In this document: piece after piece, positions 1 through 9,739 of the stretch | Position numbering within the stretch: the stretch's first letter is position 1 | Layout: each line of letters starts with the position of its first letter | The notes under the pieces: model-generated | The model's input: the letters and a program-made list of their open reading frames with translations, nothing else | Databases searched by the model: none | What the model was told of the DNA's origin: nothing | Made by a program: the position numbers and the translations under genes | From: Deltaproteobacteria bacterium | Lineage (GTDB): Bacteria > Myxococcota_A > UBA9160 > JAFDET01 | DNA length: 35,820 nucleotides | Direction of reading: 5' to 3' | Assembly: GCA_019310195.1 (NCBI GenBank) | Contig: JAFDET010000014.1 | Location: forward strand, 1 to 35,820

Positions 1-114
1 GACGTGTCGTTCGAAGTCGCGCTGGACGACCTGGCGCCCGGCGAGTACCTCTACCTGCGCGTCGTGCAGCTCGGCGGCGGCGCCGCCTGGTCCAGCCCCT
101 TCTTCGTCGAGTGA
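1..114 (+). CDS. C-terminal end of a probable DUF3604 (PHP-like) protein, partial
   Basis: The first 37 codons are open in frame 1 and stop with TGA at 112-114. The peptide ends with a beta-rich tail containing YLYLRVVQ and AWSSPFFVE. A tail of this form (YxYxRVxQ...AWSSPxxV) is what I know from the C-termini of DUF3604 proteins, large predicted metal-dependent hydrolases with a PHP-like fold. Only the tail is present, so the family call rests on a short motif. The next gene starts 7 bases after the stop on the same strand, suggesting co-transcription. Confidence 0.45.
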   Translation, partial: DVSFEVALDDLAPGEYLYLRVVQLGGGAAWSSPFFVE

Positions 115-121
115 GGGTGAA

Positions 122-949
122 ATGGCGCGCCTGCATTTCTTCGAGTTCGAGGACCAGAGCTGGTTCCCCGGGCTGCTGCGCGCCCAGATGACCGACTACC
201 TGGTGTACGCCGTACGCCAGCTCCGGAGCTTTCCGTCCTACGCTGCGTCGCGTCTGGCGCCGGCGCTCCGCGCCCGGGGCCAGCGCCGGCTCGTGGACCT
301 GGGCTCGGGCAGCGGCGGCGTGATGCCCGAAGTGGTCCGCGCCCTGGCCGACGAGCAGGGGATCCAGGCGGGAGCCCTGCTCACGGACCGCTACCCCCAT
401 GGCGCACACGCCGCCGAGGTTCGCGAAGAGCCCACGGGCCGCGTCGACTTCCACCCGGATCCCGTCGATGCCACCCACGTCCCCGCGGATCTTCACGGCG
501 TGAGAACCCTGTTCCTCTCCTTCCACCACTTCCGCCCGGAACCCGCCCGCGAGATCCTCGCCGACGCGGTTCGCGCCGGCTCGGGCATCGCGATCTTCGA
601 GCTCACCGAACGCCGGCTCATCTCGATACTCGGCTCAGTGCCCGGCATCCCCGTCATGGTCCTGCTGCTCACGCCCTTCATGCGCCCGTTCCAGTGGAGC
701 CGGCTGCTCTTCACCTACCTGCTGCCGATCCTTCCGTTCCTGATCTTCTGGGACGGGCTCGTCTCGCACCTGCGCACCTACTCGGTCGCTGAGCTGGAGC
801 AACTGGTTGCGGAGCTGGACGCACCGGACTGGCACTGGGACGTGCGACGCGAACGCCTGCCCGGCATGCCCGCCGCGTGCACCTCGCTGGTGGGCTACCC
901 GCGCGCCGATCCGGCGCCGGAGTCGGCCAGCAGCACCTCGCGCTCGTAG
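122..949 (+). CDS. Class I SAM-dependent methyltransferase with C-terminal membrane hairpin
   Basis: A 275-residue protein. The SAM-binding motif I is VDLGSGSG at residues 58-65, followed by an acidic strand end (TDRYP) and a FHHF motif near 140, as in Rossmann-fold methyltransferases. Residues about 174-222 are strongly hydrophobic (PVMVLLL, LLFTYLLPILPFLIFW) and could form a membrane hairpin, so the enzyme probably acts at the membrane. The substrate is unknown. ATG at 122 is preceded by GAGGGTGA, a good ribosome site, and lies 7 bases after the upstream stop. The 3' end overlaps the convergent rhomboid gene by 55 bases, and the last ~20 residues (Pro/Ser/Arg-rich) look like low-constraint extension. 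Confidence 0.8.
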   Translation: MARLHFFEFEDQSWFPGLLRAQMTDYLVYAVRQLRSFPSYAASRLAPALRARGQRRLVDLGSGSGGVMPEVVRALADEQGIQAGALLTDRYPHGAHAAEVREEPTGRVDFHPDPVDATHVPADLHGVRTLFLSFHHFRPEPAREILADAVRAGSGIAIFELTERRLISILGSVPGIPVMVLLLTPFMRPFQWSRLLFTYLLPILPFLIFWDGLVSHLRTYSVAELEQLVAELDAPDWHWDVRRERLPGMPAACTSLVGYPRADPAPESASSTSRS

Positions 950-3204
950 TCGGCGAGGCTGCCGTGCGCCGCGAAGCGCGGCTGCCCGCACGCGGTCGCG
1001 CGATCCGGACGCGCCGCGGCGCCGCTGCGCTCGAGGAGCGTCTCCACCAGACGCCGCAGGGCCGCCAGGGGCTTGGCCTCGCCCTCGACCAGACGACGCG
1101 GGTCGAAGCGATCCGAGCGCAGGCGCACGACCTGAAGCGGGCGCTCGCCGCCCTCGCTGAAGTTGAGCGCCAGATCGACCAGCAGCACCGGCCGCTCGCG
1201 TCCCGGAAGCCGCACGGCCGCAGCCGACACGGCGTCGATCTTCTCGAAGCGCAGCCGGGTCTTGCCGCGTCCGTCGACCTCGAGGGAGAGCGAGTCCTCC
1301 CGCAGACGCAGGGGCACGGCCTCCATGACCCGCAACGGGCGCAGCAGCGGGGCCGGGGGCTCGAGCGGCGGCACGTCGACCGACGCAGACTCTTCCTGCG
1401 GAGCCTCGCTCGCCTGTGCGTCGTCCAGGGAGATCGTTCCCCAGTCGCTGCCACCCACGTCCTCCGAGACGGGCCCGACGTCGGAGCCCAGCGCGCTGGG
1501 GTCGAAGGTACCGGGCTCCACGCCGGCACCGGGGTCCGAGCTCTTGGGCGCAACCGCCTGCGGAAGCGGCGGCTCGGCCGACAGCGTCTCGGGCGGCGCG
1601 GCTTCGGACGCGAGCGCCGGATCGTGCAGCGGCTCCAAGCTGGGATCCGAGAAATCCCGCAACGCCGAATCCTCGTCGAGCCCCAGGTCTTCCAGGTCCA
1701 GGCCGTCCAGGTCCATCGGGTCGAGTGTGGCGCCCTGCACTTCCACGGCGGGCGACTCGGCGACGTCGCCCACCTCGTCCAGCAGGGCCTGGGCCTCGGC
1801 CGCCTCTGCGGGCGCGGCGCCGACCCGCGCCTTGCGGGCCGCCTCGCCGCACAGCCGCGGATCCAGGGGCCGGGCGGCACGCGCCAGGCGCAACGCCACC
1901 GTCGCGTTCAGCTCCGGCGATGCCAATCCGCGACGCAGGACCTCCGTCGCCAGGTTGCGATGCCCCTGCTGCACCAGCTCCTGCGCCAGCCGCAGGGCCA
2001 GAACCGGCTCGACCGGCAGCCCTTCGCCGCGTTGGGCGAACTCCATCCAGTGCTGCACCGCCAGCTCGGTCTCCCCCGCGCGCACTTCCTCACGGACCAG
2101 ACGCAGCAGGACCGGGGCGGCCTCATCGGCGCGTCCCAGCGCCACCGCTTGATCCCAGTAGACCTGGGCCGCCTCCCGATTCTTCGGGTCGCTGCGCACG
2201 ACACGCTGGAGCTGCGCGAAGGCCTCCTCCGTGCGGCCCTCCTCGGCGGCCTGCATGGCGGCCTCGACACCGTCGTTGGAGACCGCTCCGATCTTGCGCT
2301 CCACGACGCCGTCCATCCAGCGCTCTTCGATGTGCGCCACACGCAGGCCCATCGCCACCAACGCGCCGAAGGCGAAGCCTCCCACGTGCGCCCAGTAGGC
2401 GACGCCGGCGCCACCCATGGGGTTGACCTGCTCCGTGAGCCGGGCCGACAGGAACTCGCCGCCGAACCAGAGCGGCAGCATCAACCAGGCCGGGGCCGAG
2501 AAGGTGAAGCCCACGAAGACGAACCAGACCAGGTAACGCAATTTCGCGCGCCAGAAGCGCACCAGGAATGCGCCCATGCAGCCGGCCACCGCACCCGACG
2601 CGCCCACCAGGGGCGTCTCCAGGTGGGGGAAGCGGCTCATGAACAGGCCCGCGCCGGCCAGCCCGGCCAACAGGTAGAAGCACAGGAAGACCGGCCGCCC
2701 CCACTTGTCCTCGATGAAGGGACCGGTCAGGAACAGCAGCAGCAGGTTGCCGAGCAGGTGCCCCCAGCCGCCGTGCAGGAACATGTACCCGAACGCCCCG
2801 GCGAGGCTGGGGTGAGCGCTGATCAGGCCCCAGCGGAAGAAGGGATGCGCTGCGCGGACGACCGTGGCCTCCTCGACGTGGGTGTCGAGCTCCGCTTGCT
2901 CCTTCCGGCGCTGGAAGCGGGGCGGCGTCAGGACGCCCGCCTGCTCGCGCAGGGCCATGAGCCCCTCGCGCTGCTCCTCCCAGTCCGAGCCGAGGTAGGC
3001 TTCCAGTGCATCGGGAGGCATCAGGTACGGGTGCTCGGCGAAGTACTGCACCGCCTCCTGAATCTCCAGCGAGTACTGACGCCCGATGTCGCGATTGGAC
3101 GACTTGGTGACCAGGAAGACACCCAGGCAGGCCAGCATCAGCACGTACGTCACCCACGGATTGCGCCGCACGGTGCCCGAGTCGTGGCCGATGGGAAGAA
3201 GCAT
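895..3204 (-). CDS. Rhomboid family intramembrane serine protease with long TPR-like cytosolic tail
   Basis: A 769-residue protein. The first ~290 residues are the rhomboid domain: a first membrane segment at about 17-34, a long loop, then HGGWGH and GN at 144-153, the nucleophile motif GASG with Ser203, and the partner His273 in YWAHVGGFAFG. The Ser-His dyad is therefore complete. Residues ~310-480 are helical repeats resembling tetratricopeptide units, followed by a Pro/Asp/Glu-rich linker and a C-terminal ~150-residue domain of unknown function. ATG at 3204 has AGGAG nine bases upstream and directly precedes the first membrane segment; the longer open frame upstream lacks rhomboid-like sequence. 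The gene is divergent from the glycosyltransferase (75-base gap) and convergent with the methyltransferase. Confidence 0.88.
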   Translation of the reverse strand: MLLPIGHDSGTVRRNPWVTYVLMLACLGVFLVTKSSNRDIGRQYSLEIQEAVQYFAEHPYLMPPDALEAYLGSDWEEQREGLMALREQAGVLTPPRFQRRKEQAELDTHVEEATVVRAAHPFFRWGLISAHPSLAGAFGYMFLHGGWGHLLGNLLLLFLTGPFIEDKWGRPVFLCFYLLAGLAGAGLFMSRFPHLETPLVGASGAVAGCMGAFLVRFWRAKLRYLVWFVFVGFTFSAPAWLMLPLWFGGEFLSARLTEQVNPMGGAGVAYWAHVGGFAFGALVAMGLRVAHIEERWMDGVVERKIGAVSNDGVEAAMQAAEEGRTEEAFAQLQRVVRSDPKNREAAQVYWDQAVALGRADEAAPVLLRLVREEVRAGETELAVQHWMEFAQRGEGLPVEPVLALRLAQELVQQGHRNLATEVLRRGLASPELNATVALRLARAARPLDPRLCGEAARKARVGAAPAEAAEAQALLDEVGDVAESPAVEVQGATLDPMDLDGLDLEDLGLDEDSALRDFSDPSLEPLHDPALASEAAPPETLSAEPPLPQAVAPKSSDPGAGVEPGTFDPSALGSDVGPVSEDVGGSDWGTISLDDAQASEAPQEESASVDVPPLEPPAPLLRPLRVMEAVPLRLREDSLSLEVDGRGKTRLRFEKIDAVSAAAVRLPGRERPVLLVDLALNFSEGGERPLQVVRLRSDRFDPRRLVEGEAKPLAALRRLVETLLERSGAAARPDRATACGQPRFAAHGSLADYEREVLLADSGAGSARG

Positions 3205-3279
3205 GGATCGCCGCTCCTGGGAAGAGTCCTCATCTGAACGGCTTTCCCCCCTGCGATCTGAAGCAGGATGGAGAGGCCG

Positions 3280-4286
3280 ATGAAGGGAATCCCCCGCGTC
3301 TCGGTCCTGATGCCGGTACGCGACGCCGCCGACACGCTGGGCGCCTGCCTGCGCAGCCTGCAGCGCCAGTCGTTCTCCGACTGGGAGTGCGTCCTGGTGG
3401 ACGATGGATCCCGGGACGCCAGCCTGGCGGTCGCGCGCGCGGCCCAAGCCCGGGACCCGCGAATCCGCGTGAGCGCGGCCGGGCGACACGGGATCGTGCC
3501 GGCCCTGAACCGGGGGATCGACTTGTGCCGCGGCGCGCTGGTGCTGCGCATGGACGCCGACGACCTGATGCACCGCGAGCGCCTGAGCGCCCAGTGGGCG
3601 GCGCTGGAGGCGGAGCCGCAGCTCGCCGCGGTAGGCTGCCACGTGCGGCTCTTCCCGCGCCGGGACCTGCGCCGCGGGAGCCGCGCCTACGAACGCTGGC
3701 TGAACCGCATGGCCGGTCCCGACGACGTGGAACGCGACGCCTTGATCGAATGCCCGCTGGCACATCCTACGTTGGCCATCCGGCGCGACGTGCTGCACGA
3801 GTACCGCTACCGCGACGCCCCCTGGGCGGAGGACTACGACTTGCTGCTGCGGCTGCTGGCCGACGGCCGGCGCCTGGGTGTCGTGCCCCGCCGCCTGCTG
3901 CTATGGCGCCACGGCGCCGAGCGGCTGTCGCGGAGCGACCCGCGCTACGCGCTGCCGCAATTCGTGGAATGCAAGGCAGCCTTCCTGGCCGAGGGCTTCC
4001 TGGCAGATGCCCCAGGCTACGTGCTCTGGGGCTACGGAGACACGGGCCGGGCCCTGCGCCGGGCCCTGGCCCGCCACGACCGCCACCCGGCCCACATCGT
4101 CGAGCTGCACCCGGGCCGTCTCGGGCAGACGATCCACGGAGCACCGGTGGTGGCTCCCGACGCGCTGCGCCAGCTGCCGCGACGCCCGCTGGTGGTCTCG
4201 GTGTCGGGTGAGGAGCCGCGCGCCCAGATTCGCGCCGCGCTCGCCGCCATGGATTTTCGCGAGCTGCACGACTTCGTCGTGGCAGC

Positions 4287-4290
<4 letters not shown>
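3280..4290 (+). CDS. Family 2 glycosyltransferase with C-terminal nucleotide-binding-like domain
   Basis: A 336-residue protein. It opens with [14 protein letters not shown] and VLVDDGSRD, the GT-A fold signature; MDADD at 91-95 carries the DxD metal/sugar-nucleotide motif, and [11 protein letters not shown] near 185 supplies the usual acidic catalytic region. The GT2 domain ends near residue 245. The remaining ~90 residues start with [15 protein letters not shown], a glycine-rich GxGxxG turn like the Rossmann-type N-domain of PglD-like sugar acetyltransferases, which is unusual as a GT2 tail. ATG at 3280 is chosen over ATG at 3268 because GGAG at 3270-3273 is well placed for it. No cell-wall or LPS cluster surrounds the gene, so the acceptor is unknown. 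Its stop shares CTAG with the asnS stop. Confidence 0.85.
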
Positions 4291-5635
<1,345 letters not shown>

Positions 5636-5639
<4 letters not shown>

Positions 5640-7024
5640 GCCGCACCCCGGAGTCCGGCCAGGAGCTTTTCTCCCCGGTCCAGCAGACGCGTTGCGGCGT
5701 CGGGCACGAAGGTCGACATCAGCACCTCGTAGGAGCGCTCCGCGCCGGGCTCGCGGAAGTTCTGGGGATGAGGAAGGTAGCGGAGCCAGCCGTTGGCGAT
5801 CCCGACCACGCACGCGTGAGGCGATGCCAGGCGCTCGCGCCACGCACCGCCCACGTCCACCGTGGGCTCCAAGGGCAGGCCCAGAAGCACCGCGTCCCCC
5901 AGCACCAGCACCTGCACCTCGACCTGGGGCTCCAGTCCGCCCGCAAAGCGGGCGGCGGTGCGATCGCGCAGGTAGCGGCGCGCCCGGGCGCGGCGCGCTC
6001 GGCACTCCTCGGCGGGCAGCTCGCGGGTGCGTTCGCCGGTGAGGGCGAAGAGCTCGCCGGTGCCCGCGTCTGAGTCGGGCGGCAGGTCCAGCGCGGCCAG
6101 GGCGTCGCGCCGCCCGGCCTCCAGGGCGGCCCGTGCCGCCTCGGAGCCGCCCTCGGCGCCGTGCACCGGAAGCGAGAGCCGCGCCGATGCCGCGGCCAGC
6201 GGCGCGTCCGCACGGGTGGTGATGCCCAGCGCGGTCTCGGCCACCGCCGCACCGACTTCGCGCCCCAGGGCCTGCATCTCCTCGAAGCTTGCGCCCAGGC
6301 TCTGCCCATCCACAGCCAGGTCCATGACGCCGCGCGTGCGCGGATCCACGTCGGCGTGGGAGGCCGGCGCAAACAAAGCCAGGGCGCCCGGCAGCGCCTC
6401 CTCCACGGTCCGGCTCGCGGCGCCCGGCCAGTCGGCGGAGTACTCCAGGTTCTCGTGCCCCAGCACCGTCGGGTGGCAGCCGTGCAGATAGAGCACGGCC
6501 CGCGGCGCGCCCTCGGCATCGTCCACGCGCACGACCACGACGCCCGGATCCAGGGGCCCCTCGGCGCTGCGCCGGTTGCGGCCGATGTGCGCCTCGCCCC
6601 GACCTACGCCCAGGCGCGCCGGAGCCGCCTCGGCCCACGCACGCTCCCCAGCCTCCACGGCGGCCTGCAAGAGGGGCTCCACGTGGCTCGGCGCCGCGGC
6701 GCCGGCCAGCAGGACGGCCAGGCCCGTGTCGGGCCCCGAGTGGGTGTGCGTGCAGCCCACCAGGATGCGCTCGGCGGCAAGGGCGGTGCGCGCGGCCAGG
6801 CGTGCACGCACCTCGTCCGCCTGGGCCGGCGCCATCAGGCACAGGTCGAGCTCCAGCAGCAACAGGTCGCGCTCGGGACCGGCGCTGTCGGCCAGGTAGA
6901 GCGCCCGCGCGTACAGCGGGTCGTGGCGCCCGGCGGCGCTCCCCTGCCGGGCGCCGTAGCCCATCATGGGGATGCCGAGGGGGGGATCGAGCGGAATTCG
7001 CGCAGCGCCGGCTCTGAGACTCAT
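5636..7024 (-). CDS. Neutral/alkaline ceramidase-like hydrolase
   Basis: A 462-residue protein with the N-terminal pattern of the alkaline non-lysosomal ceramidase family: [21 protein letters not shown], then a zinc-ligand-like THTHSGPD at 92-99 and HGCHPTVLG and SHADVDP further on. Family members hydrolyse the amide bond of ceramide, but many bacterial homologues of this short type have no tested substrate. No signal peptide is visible, which argues against a secreted ceramidase. ATG at 7024 is chosen because [10 protein letters not shown] matches the family start; no Shine-Dalgarno sequence is present, and a weak CATCAT hexamer lies seven bases upstream. The stop overlaps the asnS GTG by four bases. 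Confidence 0.75.
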
Positions 7025-7089
7025 GGCGTGGATGATGGACAAACCACCGGGGGAGTGACAACCTCCGGCGATTGCCAACGGAGGCCAGC

Positions 7090-7668
7090 GTGACGGACGA
7101 GCGGGTTCTGGACAAGCGGCGGGAGGCTCTGGAGGAGGAGTTCTTCCAGCGCGAGAACGAGCGTCTGCGCGAGAAGCTGCGCGAGACCGAAGAGATGCTG
7201 GAGACCAGCCGTGAGCTGCATCGGGTCACCGGCATCGACGATTTCGACGTGCTGGTGAGGCTCGCCCAGCTGGGCGTCAAGGCCGACACCCTGGCCGCCA
7301 TCACCCTGGTGCCCCTGGTAGAGGTCGCCTGGGCCGACGGCAGGCTCCAGGAGCGCGAGAAGAAGGCGATTCTGGACGCGGCCCGCGACGCCGGCATCGA
7401 CCAGCGCCACCCGGCCTACGAGCTCTTCTCCAACTGGATGATCCACCGGCCCGCGCCGAAGATGGTGGACGCGTGGACGGCCTACATCCAGGGCCTGTCC
7501 GCGCACCTGGACGATTCCCAGCGCGCATCGCTTCGAGACAAGCTGATCGGCCGCGCCCGCGGCATCGCCGAGGCGGCCGGCGGCTTCCTCGGCCTGGGCA
7601 ACAAGATCTCGCCCGAGGAAGAGGCGGCGCTGGGGATGCTGGAGCGCGCCTTCGAGCGGGCGACCTAG
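7090..7668 (+). CDS. TerB-like domain protein of unknown function
   Basis: A 192-residue soluble protein. Residues ~1-45 are highly charged and heptad-like ([22 protein letters not shown]), suggesting a coiled coil. Residues ~60-115 contain [22 protein letters not shown], which resembles the helical, acidic TerB-like domain. A glycine-rich [11 protein letters not shown] follows before a final helix. GTG at 7090 is preferred over TTG at 7072 because GGAGG at 7080-7084 sits five bases upstream. It is divergent from the ceramidase-like gene (65-base gap), and its stop is two bases from the end of the convergent propionyl-CoA synthetase gene. A role in tellurite resistance should not be inferred from the domain alone. 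Confidence 0.7.
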   Translation: MTDERVLDKRREALEEEFFQRENERLREKLRETEEMLETSRELHRVTGIDDFDVLVRLAQLGVKADTLAAITLVPLVEVAWADGRLQEREKKAILDAARDAGIDQRHPAYELFSNWMIHRPAPKMVDAWTAYIQGLSAHLDDSQRASLRDKLIGRARGIAEAAGGFLGLGNKISPEEEAALGMLERAFERAT

Positions 7669-7670
7669 GG

Positions 7671-9569
7671 CTACGAGCCACCCGCCAGGCCGAGGCCGCG
7701 CAGGGCCTCGAGGATCTCGTCCAGGATCGCCGGATCGTCGATGGTGGCCGGCACCGCGAACGGCTCGCCATCGGCCATGCGTTGCATGACTCCGCGCAGG
7801 ACCTTTCCGGATCGCGTCTTGGGCAGCCGCTCGACGATGCACGCCTTCTTGAAGGCGGCCACGGGCCCCACCTGTTCGCGCACGCGCGCCACGACCTGGC
7901 GCACCACGGCCTCCGGCGCCGAGTCGCAGCCGGCCTTGAGGACGAGCAAGCCGATCGGAGCCTGTCCCTTGAGAGCGTCCGCCGCGCCGAAGACGGCGCA
8001 CTCGGCCACGTCGGGATGCCCGGCCAGCACCTCCTCCAGACGCCCCGTAGAGAGCCGGTGCCCGGCGACGTTGATGATGTCGTCGGTGCGGCTCATGATC
8101 CAGAGGTAGCCGTCCTCGTCGATGTGACCCGCGTCGCCCGTCTGGTAGAAGCCGGGGAAGCGCTCGAGATACGAGGACACGAAGCCGGCGTCGTTCTCCC
8201 ACAGGGTGGGCATGCAGCCCGGGGGCAGCGGCAGGCGGACCACCACGTGCCCGGTCTCGCCGGCCCCGAGCTCGCGGCCGTCCTCATCCAGGATGCGCAC
8301 GTCGTAGCCGGGCACCGGCAGGGTGGGCGAGCCCGGCTTGACCGGAAGCGCCTCGATGCCGAGGCAGTTGGCGGCCATGGGCCAGCCCGTCTCGGTCTGC
8401 CACCAGTGATCGATCACCGGCACGCCAAGGGCGCGCTGGCTCCAGACCACCGTGTCGGGGTCCGCCCGCTCGCCGGCGAGGAAGAGCGTGCGGAATGCAG
8501 ACAGATCGTGGCGCTTGGGCAACTCCGCGTCCGGGTCTTCGCGCTTGATGGCGCGAAGCGCCGTGGGCGCGGTGAAGAGCACGTTCACTCGGTGCTCTTC
8601 GGCCACGCGCCAGAAGGCCGCGGCGTCCGGCGTGCCCACCGGCTTTCCCTCGTAGAGAACGGTGGTGCAGCCATGGAGCAGGGGCGCGTACACGATGTAC
8701 GAGTGGCCGACCACCCAGCCGATGTCCGAGGCCGCCCAGAAGACGTCGCCCGGCGCGACGCCGTACACGTTCCGCAGGCTCCAGCACAGGGCGACGGCGT
8801 GCCCGCCGTGGTCGCGCACCACGCCCTTGGGCACGCCGGTGGTACCCGACGTGTAGAGGATGTAGAGGGGGTCGGTGGCCGCGAGCTCGACGCATGCGGC
8901 CGGCGCGGCGCCGTCGAATGCCTCGACCCAGTCCAGGTCGCGCCGGGGATCCAGCGCCGCGCGGGCCTGGGGCCGCTGCAGCACCACGCAGCGTTCGGGG
9001 GGCGCGTGGCTGGCCGCGATCGCCCCGTCCAGCAGCGGCTTGTACGCGACCACCCGGCCGGGCTCGATTCCGCAGGAGGCGGCCAGCACGAGCTTCGGGC
9101 AGGCGTCGTCGATGCGTTTGGCCAGCTCCTGGGAAGCGAAGCCCCCGAACACGACCGAGTGGACGGCGCCGATGCGCGCGCAGGCCAGCATGGCGATGAC
9201 CGACTCGGGCACCATGGGCATGTAGATCAGCACCCGGTCGCCCTTCTCCACACCCAGGGCCGCCAGCCCACCGGCCGTGCGGGCAACCCGATCGAGAAGC
9301 TCCGCATACGTGAAGGTCGCCGTGACGCCGGCAACCGGGCTGTCGTAGATCAGCGCGGCCTGCTCGCCGCGCCCGGCCTCCACGTGGCGATCCAGCGCGT
9401 TGTACGCGGTGTTCAGCGTGGCGCCGGGAAACCAGCGCACGAAGGGTGCGCGCGAGTCGTCGAGCACCCGGTCCCAGCGTCGGAACCAGTGCACCTCCTC
9501 AGCCGCCTCACCCCAAAACCCCTCGGGATCCTCCAGCGAACGCGCGTGCGCATCTCGAATGCCGCTCAT
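7671..9569 (-). CDS. prpE: Propionyl-CoA synthetase (acyl-adenylate forming)
   Basis: A 632-residue ANL-superfamily ligase that activates propionate (or acetate) with ATP to the CoA thioester. The ATP loop is YTSGTTGVPKG, followed by VVRDHGGHAVAL and FTAPTALRAIKRED, the form seen in PrpE rather than Acs. The core WWQTETGWPM and the C-terminal catalytic lysine in PKTRSGKVLR are present, and the length matches PrpE (~630). ATG at 9569 has AAGG seven bases upstream; the TTG six bases earlier is less likely. Its 5' region is the 170-base gap holding a hairpin repeat, downstream of the kinase gene on the same strand. A link to propionyl-CoA formed in steroid breakdown is possible but not shown, since that route yields the CoA ester directly. 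Confidence 0.88.
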   Translation of the reverse strand: MSGIRDAHARSLEDPEGFWGEAAEEVHWFRRWDRVLDDSRAPFVRWFPGATLNTAYNALDRHVEAGRGEQAALIYDSPVAGVTATFTYAELLDRVARTAGGLAALGVEKGDRVLIYMPMVPESVIAMLACARIGAVHSVVFGGFASQELAKRIDDACPKLVLAASCGIEPGRVVAYKPLLDGAIAASHAPPERCVVLQRPQARAALDPRRDLDWVEAFDGAAPAACVELAATDPLYILYTSGTTGVPKGVVRDHGGHAVALCWSLRNVYGVAPGDVFWAASDIGWVVGHSYIVYAPLLHGCTTVLYEGKPVGTPDAAAFWRVAEEHRVNVLFTAPTALRAIKREDPDAELPKRHDLSAFRTLFLAGERADPDTVVWSQRALGVPVIDHWWQTETGWPMAANCLGIEALPVKPGSPTLPVPGYDVRILDEDGRELGAGETGHVVVRLPLPPGCMPTLWENDAGFVSSYLERFPGFYQTGDAGHIDEDGYLWIMSRTDDIINVAGHRLSTGRLEEVLAGHPDVAECAVFGAADALKGQAPIGLLVLKAGCDSAPEAVVRQVVARVREQVGPVAAFKKACIVERLPKTRSGKVLRGVMQRMADGEPFAVPATIDDPAILDEILEALRGLGLAGGS

Positions 9570-9590
9570 ACGCAAACCTTACTGCATAGA

Positions 9591-9739
9591 GCGACGTTCC
9601 TGCACAACTGCACCCAGTACCACTCCTGCATTCAGGGACGTTCCTGCGTAACTGCATGCGGTGCCACCACTAGCAGGACTGGTACTGGGTGCAGTTGTGC
9701 AGGAACGTCCCTCAGTGCAGGACTGGCACTTTGTGCAGG
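9591..9739. repeat. Long inverted-repeat (REP/MITE-like) element, copy 1
   Basis: An almost perfect hairpin. Bases 9593-9629 pair with 9673-9709 in 36 of 37 positions around a 43-base loop. The loop contains a further direct copy of the core (GGGACGTTCCTGC at 9635-9647). An outer part continues to 9738. Read on the minus strand, the element begins with CTGCAC one base after the TGA of the kinase gene and ends just before the prpE ribosome site. The first 50 bases (9738 down to 9689) match copy 2 (24366-24415) at 44 positions. It has no coding capacity of its own and could fold as RNA to end or attenuate kinase transcription. Confidence 0.9.

Noticed and set aside
3205-3798. Longer N-terminus for the rhomboid protein
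   Set aside because: The extra upstream frame runs antisense through the glycosyltransferase gene and lacks rhomboid-like sequence; ATG 3204 has a good ribosome site and precedes the first membrane segment.
7090-7668. Tellurite-resistance gene
   Set aside because: Only a weak TerB-like helical domain is visible; no other ter gene is nearby.
9591-9739. CRISPR array
   Set aside because: The repeated units are inverted and nearly contiguous, there are no regular spacers, and no cas gene is present; a hairpin repeat explains the pattern.
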